Assembly: GCF_039523235.1 (NCBI RefSeq)
Contig: NZ_BAAAEX010000013.1
Strand: one strand, 5' to 3'
DNA length: 64,000 bases
From: Castellaniella ginsengisoli
Lineage (GTDB): Bacteria > Pseudomonadota > Gammaproteobacteria > Burkholderiales > Burkholderiaceae_B
Position numbers and translations under genes: made by a program. Below the pieces are notes generated by a model. The model ran no database searches. It was not told where the DNA came from and saw nothing but the letters and a program-made list of their open reading frames with translations. Shown piece by piece: positions 42,992-49,805 of the stretch; position 1 is the stretch's first letter; the number at the start of each line of letters is the position of its first letter.

Positions 42992-45886
42992 TTAAATCAC
43001 ACTCCACCGGATGGTGAACACCGGCGTGACAGTTGTTTTCTGTTGCATACGTTTTTCGAGCGACTCCACGAGGCGGTCGCGCTTTTCAGCAATCTCGTCC
43101 TCGATGTCGAAGATCCGCTCGCGTAAGGTGCGTTTCTTACGCTCGAGCTTGGCGATTTCTTCCTGCAGGCTGTGCTGCTCCTCGATGGTGGGAGCCTGGC
43201 GGCTGCGCCGTTGCAGGTCGCGGATCTGGCGTTTGGTATCGTCCAATTCTTTTTGGGCCGCCATTTCCATGTCCTCGGCCCATTTGTCGAGTTGGTCGCG
43301 GGCTTCGGAGAAGTGGCGGTTGTTCTCCTCCAGGTTTTTGGCCAGGGTTGCCTTGGCATGGCGCTCCTGATCCCGCATGAGGCGTTCTTTGGCGGAATCC
43401 GGGATAGCTTGGACAGCGCGGGCCTGACCGCTGCAATTGAACAGCCTTTCGCAGGTTTCCTGGTCGATGTTGTTGCCCGCATCGTCCATTCCCGAGAAAA
43501 GCAGATACTCTTCGGAATCAAACGACTCGATATGCATATGCTGGAGGCTCAGCCAGCCGGATTTCTCCTTGAGCCGTTCCACAACTGCGATGCGGGTAGA
43601 GTGCCCGGAAATATCAAAAACGACTTCGGCGGGCGGACAAGGCCGCTTTGAAGCCTCATGGATTACGTGTTCCCCAAGGGGGTGGCTCAGGCGATACAGG
43701 AACTCGCCGGACACGTTCTCCTGGGTTTTGGAAATCAGGTGATAACGACCGTGTGAAATATGCGCGACCGGGCTGTTTTGAAGAATGAAGGAAAAGTTCT
43801 GGTCGTCAAACTCGGCATGATTTTGCAATGTGTGCCGGGTGACGGCCCAGAACAAGCGGCTAATACGGTCGAGCCGCTCCTGAGTTCCAGCCAGATTCAC
43901 TTTCAGGCGGTCGTGTACGTCCTCGTCGAAATGCTCCAACAGCATTTTCCGCGTGTCGCGCATCTTGGTCTGGATCTGTTCGTCCAGTTCCTTCTGCAGC
44001 TTCTCGAAGGCGGACTGAATTTCTTCTTCGCTCCGACACCCTTGGTAGATTTCCAGGATGCGGCGTTCAAAATCCACACCGGCTTCGATGGAACCCAGAA
44101 CATCGTCGCTGGCACCGAAAACGCCTGTGAACAGGTTGAATTTCAGTTCGAGCAATTCTTGGACACGCCGGTCGGCCTCGTTGCGCTCGTTGAGGAAGTT
44201 GATGACCACCACGTCGTGTTTTTGGCCGTAACGGTGGCAACGGCCTATCCGCTGTTCGATGCGCTGAGGATTCCAGGGCAGATCAAAGTTGACGATAGCC
44301 GAGCAGAACTGAAGATTCAGACCCTCGGCACCGGCCTCTGTCGCGATCAAGACACTTGCCTGGTCACGGAAACGATCAATGATTGCCGCTCTGAGGTCCA
44401 CTTGACGAGAGCCGGTAGCGCGACCTGATTCCTTGTTGGCGGCAAGCCACTCTCTATAAATCTGACCGGAGGCATCATCCTTGTTGGTGCCATTGAATGT
44501 CAGCACCTGACCGGCGTAGCCATTCCCTTCAAGGAAGTCTTTGAGCCAGTTCTGAGTTCGCCGTGATTCGGTAAAGACGACCACTTTTTTGGCTGCGCCC
44601 ATGTCTTCCATGACGCTGAAGCCAATGTCCAGGGCCTTCAGGAGTGCTCTGGTTTTTGTGTCGATGCCAAGACTTCTGGCCCAGCGAATGTAGTCAGTCA
44701 GCTCCTCAATTTCAGCATTGAGCTTTTCCAGATCAATCTTTTTAGCCTGCGGTTCCGGTTCTATCTCAGGCGTTGGGGATTCGTCATCGATGAGACCATC
44801 TTCTTCGTCCTCGAGGATTTCATCGAGCAGATCGTCATCAATGTCCTCACCAGAAATCAGCAGATCCAAGGCGCTTGCGTTCTGCCTGGCTTCGTCCCTC
44901 AATTTCAGCAGACGGTCACGCATGATCTCAAGTGTTCCGGCAACGGCGTGGGGCGAGGATGCCAGAACTTTTCGGACAAGAAGTATGAGCAGGTGTTTCT
45001 GCCCTGATGGGAGCGCATAGGTTTCGTCACGCATGAGATAGCTGGAAACCGCCTCATACAGTTTGTGCTCTTGCTCCGTGGGCTTGAACGGTCGGGTAAT
45101 GAGTTTGCGCTCGGTGTAGCGCACGAACTCGATAACCTGGCTACGGAGCGAACGCCAGCAGAATGCGCCCAGGCGTTCCTGCAGGCCTGAAATATCACCG
45201 CCATAGTTGATGTACTGCGTTCTGAAAGATGCCAAGTCACCAAACAGCCGGCCATCGATCAGGGTCGAAAGGCCATAGAGTTCGAGCAGGGAGTTTTGCA
45301 GCGGCGTCGCCGTCAGAAGCAGCTTTTTGCGATCTTCTGTTGCCCAACGGATACGCTGGCCCAGTCGGTTGCTTTCCCGGTAGGCGTTACGGAGCTTGTG
45401 GGCTTCATCAATAACCACAAGATCCCAGGCAATCTCTTTGAGTTCTTCCGCCCGGCTGGCGGCAAAGTGCATGGAGCAAATGATGATTTGCTTGTCCCTA
45501 AACGGGTTCGGAACACCATGCTTTTGCTGATCTTTATAGGTTTTTGCATCCAGAACGATGGATGGCAGGTTGAACTTTTCGGAGAGTTCCAGCGCCCACT
45601 GCTTCCGGAGCGAGGCAGGACTGATGACCAGAATGTTTCGCCTGCGTTCTGCCCAGTATTGACATAGTACAAGACCTGCCTCGATGGTCTTGCCAAGGCC
45701 GACCTCGTCTGCGAGCAGCACACCTTTTGAAAGGGGTGAGCGTAATGCAAAAAGAGCTGCTTCAATCTGGTGAGGATTCAGGTCTACACATGCATCAAAT
45801 AGCGCACGGCCAAGGCGGTCGACACCGGTGCCACCGATCCGGCTCAATTCATGCGCGTAGTAGCTTGCATGGTAGTCGGTAATCAC
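42992..45886 (-). CDS. SNF2-family helicase/translocase (HepA/DrmD-like) of the defence operon
   Basis: The 964-residue protein has DEVGLGKT (60-67), ISPASLRKQW, DEAH (160-163), LTATPLQNS, and the C-terminal lobe with TEAGAEGLNLQFCSAIVNFD and QRIGRCHRYGQ (about residue 550). A long coiled coil occupies roughly the last 120 residues. Relatives include RapA/HepA and the DISARM helicase DrmD. An acidic insert (about 345-385) separates the helicase lobes. Its start overlaps the small HTH gene by 4 bp. Role inferred: translocation on or remodelling of incoming DNA together with the methyltransferase and the Res-like protein. Confidence 0.87.
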   Translation of the reverse strand: MITDYHASYYAHELSRIGGTGVDRLGRALFDACVDLNPHQIEAALFALRSPLSKGVLLADEVGLGKTIEAGLVLCQYWAERRRNILVISPASLRKQWALELSEKFNLPSIVLDAKTYKDQQKHGVPNPFRDKQIIICSMHFAASRAEELKEIAWDLVVIDEAHKLRNAYRESNRLGQRIRWATEDRKKLLLTATPLQNSLLELYGLSTLIDGRLFGDLASFRTQYINYGGDISGLQERLGAFCWRSLRSQVIEFVRYTERKLITRPFKPTEQEHKLYEAVSSYLMRDETYALPSGQKHLLILLVRKVLASSPHAVAGTLEIMRDRLLKLRDEARQNASALDLLISGEDIDDDLLDEILEDEEDGLIDDESPTPEIEPEPQAKKIDLEKLNAEIEELTDYIRWARSLGIDTKTRALLKALDIGFSVMEDMGAAKKVVVFTESRRTQNWLKDFLEGNGYAGQVLTFNGTNKDDASGQIYREWLAANKESGRATGSRQVDLRAAIIDRFRDQASVLIATEAGAEGLNLQFCSAIVNFDLPWNPQRIEQRIGRCHRYGQKHDVVVINFLNERNEADRRVQELLELKFNLFTGVFGASDDVLGSIEAGVDFERRILEIYQGCRSEEEIQSAFEKLQKELDEQIQTKMRDTRKMLLEHFDEDVHDRLKVNLAGTQERLDRISRLFWAVTRHTLQNHAEFDDQNFSFILQNSPVAHISHGRYHLISKTQENVSGEFLYRLSHPLGEHVIHEASKRPCPPAEVVFDISGHSTRIAVVERLKEKSGWLSLQHMHIESFDSEEYLLFSGMDDAGNNIDQETCERLFNCSGQARAVQAIPDSAKERLMRDQERHAKATLAKNLEENNRHFSEARDQLDKWAEDMEMAAQKELDDTKRQIRDLQRRSRQAPTIEEQHSLQEEIAKLERKKRTLRERIFDIEDEIAEKRDRLVESLEKRMQQKTTVTPVFTIRWSVI

Positions 45887-46083
45887 TGCTCAGTATCTCT
45901 GTTGATATGGTTCGCAGCACATCCCGTGCGTACCCAGCCGTCCACCTCATCTTGCTTGAACATCCAACGCCGACCGACTCGATGGCCTGGCATGTTGCGT
46001 TGCTCGATCCATTTGTAGACCGTTTCGTTGCTGACATTCAGGTATTTGCAGATGTCATCGACGGTCAACCATCTTTCGTCCAT
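45883..46083 (-). CDS. excisionase-family (MerR-like) helix-turn-helix protein, first gene of the defence operon
   Basis: A 66-residue DNA-binding protein: LTVDDICKYLNVSNETVYKW, then NMPGHRVGRRWMFKQDEVDGWV is the standard excisionase/HTH_17 fold. It overlaps the SNF2 start by 4 bp and so begins the operon. Such small HTH proteins often precede type III-like RM or BREX/DISARM-type operons and probably regulate them; a role as excisionase for the element is less likely because of its distance from int. No ribosome-binding site stands out upstream of its ATG. Confidence 0.82.
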   Translation of the reverse strand: MDERWLTVDDICKYLNVSNETVYKWIEQRNMPGHRVGRRWMFKQDEVDGWVRTGCAANHINRDTEQ

Positions 46084-46299
46084 TGATTGTGTTCCTGGAT
46101 CGTTGCGAGTGTTTTTTTAAGCAGATCTAAGCAGGGCTTGACAGGCTTTCTGGCTTGATCGTTTCGATAAGTTACATTATTGGCCTGCCAAAGGCAACGG
46201 CCTTGAGTCGAATAGAGTCGATTTTAATTGATCTAAAGGTCAGACCGTCCTTCGCCCGGTAGCGGCGCTCAGCCGCGCGGCCGGTATCCGCAGTCCATC
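46084..46299. promoter_or_regulatory. upstream region of the defence operon
   Basis: This AT-richer stretch must hold the operon promoter on the minus strand. I cannot point to a consensus -35/-10 pair with confidence. The direct repeat GAGTCGA occurs at 46205-46211 and 46215-46221, 10 bp apart (about one helical turn), a possible regulator site. No gene is seen. Confidence 0.35.
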
Positions 46300-46615
46300 T
46301 CCATGGCGCGGGCAGCCATTGCCCTGATTTCGCCGCCTAAAACGCCGACTGTATCACTGCGTTCCTTCCTGCAAGGGGTGCGCTTCGCCGGGTACTCACC
46401 CGGTCCCTTCGTTTCTCTTTGTTCTCCTTCGGGCTGCGGCTTGCGTGCCCGCCCCTTTCCGGTCGTCCCTGCGTGATTCAGCGCGGCAAGGCGACGAACT
46501 CACGGCAACGGTGGCACTCCGGGCCAGACGTAGTGCTGCGGACACCGCAAAACCTACGAAAGGCTCGGAATCTTCGGCCCCGGTAGCCGGTTAACCCCGA
46601 AAGGAGAAAGCACCC
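46300..46615 (+). repeat. leader copy A (duplicated conserved leader, single-strand-promoter-like)
   Basis: This gene-free leader ends at the radC-like ATG. It shares, in the same order and spacing, many blocks with the leader at 47500-47821: CGCCGCCTAAA (46331), TGCAAGGGG, GGTACTCACCCGGTCCC (46391), GGGCTGCGGCTTGCGTGCC (46431), a GGCGACG-AACTCACGG block and AATCTTCGG. The blocks are GC-rich and can fold into hairpins. Similar repeated leaders in conjugative plasmids (F plasmid Frpo/ssi) act as promoters on single-stranded DNA. Confidence 0.6.
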
Positions 46616-47146
46616 ATGAACACGAACAGCACCGCCGCGCTGAGCTATGACAACATGAACGACGCACACGCCCTGTATGTGCGCAGCCCCAGCGGCCGTT
46701 ATAAGCCCGCCACCGATAGCCAGATTCTGGCAGCAGGCCGCGAAGCCGCCGTCAGCCTGATTTCCATGGAAAACGCAATGGGCAATCCCCAGCGGGTAAG
46801 GTCATTTTTTCAGTCCAAGCTGGCCGGATTGGGGCACGAATGCGCCGCGTTTCTGTATCTGGATACGCAGTTGCGGCCCATCCGCTATATCGAGCAGAGC
46901 ATGGGGACGCTGAGCCACGCCAGCATCTACCCGCGCGAGATCGTGAAGACGTCGCTGCGGCTTAATGCGGGGGCACTTTTCATGGCACATAACCACCCGT
47001 CGGGCCTGGCCGAACCCAGCCCGGCGGATCTGGCCATGACCCGGCAGCTGAAGCAGGCACTGGCTTTGATTGATGTGCGGATTTTGGATCATGTCATCGT
47101 CAGCGCCACAGAGACCGTTTCACTGGCTGAACGCGGGCAGTTGTAA
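46616..47146 (+). CDS. RadC-like JAB/MPN+ domain protein
   Basis: A 176-residue protein with the JAB metalloprotease-type motif LFMAHNHPSGLAEPSPADLAMTRQL (HxHx7SxxD type, about 122-146) and DHVIVSATE. It has the RadC core without the N-terminal helix-hairpin-helix of chromosomal RadC, the form common on plasmids and ICEs. Biochemical function of these proteins is unsettled; early-transferred genes of this kind are suspected anti-restriction or anti-SOS factors. A GAAAGGAG ribosome-binding site precedes the ATG, and a conserved duplicated leader lies upstream. Confidence 0.85.
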   Translation: MNTNSTAALSYDNMNDAHALYVRSPSGRYKPATDSQILAAGREAAVSLISMENAMGNPQRVRSFFQSKLAGLGHECAAFLYLDTQLRPIRYIEQSMGTLSHASIYPREIVKTSLRLNAGALFMAHNHPSGLAEPSPADLAMTRQLKQALALIDVRILDHVIVSATETVSLAERGQL

Positions 47147-47229
47147 GGCTTTAGCAGACACCGCAGGGCAGGGCGGGGATCCGTCTTGCCCTGGCCACCA
47201 GGCTGGCCATCGGGCAGCACAGCAGATGG

Positions 47230-47247
47230 CATGATCGGCTGATCATG
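47230..47247. repeat. CATGATC/GATCATG inverted repeat
   Basis: A perfect 7 bp inverted repeat with a 4-base centre lies between the radC-like gene and the DUF3560 gene. Its function is unknown; it may be an operator or part of the folded leading region. Confidence 0.3.
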
Positions 47248-47328
47248 TGGGCAGGATTTTGGCCGGCCCCTGCCGTGCGACAGAGGTCGCCCGCCAGGGG
47301 CCGGGGAAACCGCGCCATCCCAAAACAG

Positions 47329-47365
47329 CAACGCCGACCGGGTCAGGGTGCCCCGGTCGGCGTTG
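47329..47365. terminator. strong 14 bp stem-loop downstream of the radC-like gene
   Basis: CAACGCCGACCGGG (47329-47342) and CCCGGTCGGCGTTG (47352-47365) pair perfectly over a 9-base loop. In the plus direction no T run follows; in the minus direction the stem is followed by CTGTTTTGG. It could terminate transcription from the plus or minus side, or fold in single-stranded transfer DNA. Confidence 0.5.
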
Positions 47366-47499
47366 TCATTTGGTGCCGGTGGCAAGGGTCACTGCCGGGA
47401 TATCGCCATGACCCTATGGCCCATGGCCCAGTCAGAGCCCCGAGGGTGCGGGGCTGAGGGCGCTTGCCGCGCGGCTGCCGTGCGGGGTCATCGCGTGGA

Positions 47500-47821
47500 T
47501 CGAGCCGTCATTGCGTCTTCCGTGATTCCCGCCGCCTAAACCACCGACGTGTACCACTTTCGCTTCTCTCTGCAAGGGGTTTGCTGCGCCAGGTACTCAC
47601 CCGGTCCCTGCGCCTGCGGCTACGGGCTGCGGCTTGCGTGCCTGCCCCTTTGCGTTCGGCGCTGCGTGGTCCAGATCGGCACGGCGACGGAACTCACGGA
47701 AGACGGCGGCAAGACCGGAAAACCAGCGTAGACCCCACACGGCGGATTTACGTTCCGGCTCAAGAATCTTCGGATCCGGTCAGCTGAAAAGCAGTTCAAC
47801 CCTTGTTTTGGAGATCGAACC
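47500..47821 (+). repeat. leader copy B (second copy of the duplicated leader)
   Basis: This is the diverged partner of the leader at 46300-46615, about 1.2 kb away. Shared blocks include CGCCGCCTAAA (47530), TGCAAGGGGT, GGTACTCACCCGGTCCC (47592), GGGCTGCGGCTTGCGTGCC (47624), CTCACGG and AAGAATCTTCGG. It directly precedes the DUF3560 gene. No coding frame is conserved between the copies, so the conservation is of a DNA or RNA element. Confidence 0.6.
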
Positions 47822-48628
47822 ATGAACCCCTACGAAACTAAGCAGGCAGCCCGCAAGGCCCGTTATGAAGCCCGCGCAGGCCAGGCACATGCACAATCCG
47901 ATGCGGTCGCAGCCCAGGCCAGCCGGATGGCAGACGTTATCCCCATGGGGCAACCCATCCTGGTGGGGCACCATTCGGAGCGATCCGACCGCCGGTATCG
48001 GGAACGGATCAGCCGAGGCTTTGAAAAGTCTTTTGATCTGCAGAAAAAGGCCGAGCACTACGCCGACAAGGCCGCAGCCGTGGGCAAAGGCGGGATTTCC
48101 AGCGACGATCCGGCCGCTATCGACAAACTGCAGGCGAAGCTGGCCAGCCTGCAGGCGATTCAAGAAACCATGAAGGCGATCAACGCCATTTTGCGCCGCC
48201 ATGCGAAGGCTGGGGCCGATGCCCAGGTAGCCGCCCTGGTGGATTCCGGCCTGACCTACGAGGCCCGCGCCCGCGAGCTGGTGACCCCGGACTATGTCGG
48301 TCGCATCGGTTTTGCCCCGTTTCAGCTGCAGAACAACAACGCCAATATCCACCGCATCACGGCCCGCATCAAGGAGCTGGAACGCGCCGCCGAGCGCACC
48401 GAGACCGAGCAGGCGGCAGACGGCTACACCTACCGCGAGGATCCGCAGGAAAATCGCGCCCTGTTTCTGTTTGACGGCAAACCGGCCAAGGACACCCGCG
48501 ACGTGCTGAAGCGCTGCGGCTTTCGTTGGAGCCCGACGCGCAGCGCCTGGGTGCGCCAGCTGACCGGTAATGCCCAATGGGCCGCCAAGGACGTGATCCG
48601 CCACCTGGACGCCTTGAATCAGGCCTGA
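47822..48628 (+). CDS. DUF3560 domain protein of the conjugative leading region
   Basis: A 268-residue soluble protein. The central part, GQPILVGHHSERSDRRYRER then ISRGFEKSFDLQKKAEHYADKAAAVGKG (about 43-90), is the DUF3560 signature. A C-terminal segment, FDGKPAKDTRDVLKRCGFRW with SPTRSAWVRQLT, is a small module seen in similar plasmid proteins. Genes of this family cluster with ssb and anti-restriction genes on conjugative plasmids; their function is not known to me. It is followed 71 bp later by ssb. Confidence 0.8.
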   Translation: MNPYETKQAARKARYEARAGQAHAQSDAVAAQASRMADVIPMGQPILVGHHSERSDRRYRERISRGFEKSFDLQKKAEHYADKAAAVGKGGISSDDPAAIDKLQAKLASLQAIQETMKAINAILRRHAKAGADAQVAALVDSGLTYEARARELVTPDYVGRIGFAPFQLQNNNANIHRITARIKELERAAERTETEQAADGYTYREDPQENRALFLFDGKPAKDTRDVLKRCGFRWSPTRSAWVRQLTGNAQWAAKDVIRHLDALNQA

Positions 48629-48699
48629 CCGGCTTATCCGCCCTGGGCCGGGTTCCGGCCTGGGGCATCACCTCAGACTTTCATCACAGGAGAATCACC

Positions 48700-49161
48700 A
48701 TGGCATCACTGAACCGCGCCACCCTTATCGGTAACCTGGGTAAGGCCCCGGAGATCCGCTACACCCCGGACGGTGCAGCCGTCTGCAACGTGTCGATTGC
48801 CACCACCAGCACCTGGCGCGACAAGGCCAGCGGCGAGCGCCGTGAAGAAACCGAATGGCACCGCGTCGTCTTCTACGGCCGCCTGGCCGAGATTGCCGGC
48901 GAATACCTGAAGAAGGGCCGCACCGTGTTTGTGGAAGGGCGCCTCAAAACCCGCAAATGGCAGGACAAGGAGAGCGGCACCAACCGCTACAGCACCGAGA
49001 TCATCGCCGACCAGATGCAGATGCTGGGTGGTCGAGATGACGGCCAGGCGGGGGAGGCGAAGGCAGCGGTAGGCCGGGCGAAGGGACGTAGTGAGCAGAC
49101 TGCGACTGCGGCCCCAGCGGCTGGATCCGCCGCGCTGGAAGAGTCGGATATTCCGTTTTGA
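48700..49161 (+). CDS. ssb: single-stranded DNA-binding protein
   Basis: Plasmid-type SSB that coats DNA entering the recipient. The 153-residue protein has the OB fold (MASLNRATLIGNLGKAPEIR to EIIADQMQML, about 1-108), a flexible Ala/Gly-rich linker and the conserved acidic tip ESDIPF that recruits partner proteins. The ATG follows CAGGAG. Location next to radC-like and DUF3560 genes, all on the strand opposite to tra genes, fits a leading region. Confidence 0.93.
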   Translation: MASLNRATLIGNLGKAPEIRYTPDGAAVCNVSIATTSTWRDKASGERREETEWHRVVFYGRLAEIAGEYLKKGRTVFVEGRLKTRKWQDKESGTNRYSTEIIADQMQMLGGRDDGQAGEAKAAVGRAKGRSEQTATAAPAAGSAALEESDIPF

Positions 49162-49805
49162 GCGCTTGCAAGATCCCGGCCGGATGATCCCGGCCTGGTC
49201 CTGCATGGCACCCTGGCCCGGCCTTGTCCGGGCTTTGTTGCGTTCTGGGCTGGTGGTTTTTGTGGGCTGCTGCAGGTCGGCCTGGTGGTGGCCATTCTGG
49301 ATCCGCCTGTGCATCCTGTGGCCTGCCTGGTGCTGATGTCTGGCCCCGTTCCCAGGCTTCGCCTGGGGCCCTGTGCTGTGACGCTGCCTGCCCGGTTCTC
49401 GTTCAGGCTGGGACGTTCAGTCCCCAAAGTCGCTACCGCTCCTTTGTGGCCTTAAACGTCCCACACATGACGCACCCCTGGCGGGGTGGAGAAAGGCTTT
49501 GTGGATCAATGGCTTGCCGGGAGATGGCCGATTCTGGCGATGTAGGACAGATAGGGCACTGGAATGGCACAAGCCATTGATCCAGCGGAGAGAGCGGCGG
49601 CCACGACTGTGGCCGAATGGCGTGTAGACATTCTGGGCAGGATAAGAAATTTCATTTTGGAGCCATGTCGGATACACCAGGGATACAAGCTGGATGCGCG
49701 AAGGGGGCAGAATGGCTACAGCTTCAGGACGGGATAAGGATACTTCGGAGGCGACTAAGGGCCATCCTGGGGGCCCTCAGTAGACGGTTTGGATGCAGAA
49801 AGGCG
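49162..49805. other. gene-free structured region between ssb and the relaxase; candidate oriT
   Basis: No gene is seen in 640 bp. A perfect 15 bp inverted repeat, TGGATCAATGGCTTG (49502-49516) and CAAGCCATTGATCCA (49570-49584), has a 53 bp spacer. The hairpin CGGCCAC-4-GTGGCCG follows (49598-49615). On the minus strand, TATCCTGCCC (49644-49635) matches the RP4-type nic core, and AATGTCT|A (about 49632-49625) resembles the R388 nic. Transfer starting here towards lower coordinates would bring ssb and the leading genes in first. The relaxase family (MOBF) does not fit the RP4-type core, so the assignment is tentative. Confidence 0.4.

Noticed and set aside
28336..46083. Assignment of the defence operon to DISARM or BREX
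   Set aside because: The SNF2 gene resembles DrmD, but no DrmA (DUF1998 helicase), DrmB or DrmC (phospholipase-D-like) gene is present. No PglZ, BrxC or BrxL is present either.
28336..46083. Simple type III restriction-modification plus unrelated neighbours
   Set aside because: The coupling of SIR2, HerA and SbcCD to the Res-like gene by 4 bp overlaps makes accidental adjacency less likely, though it is not excluded.
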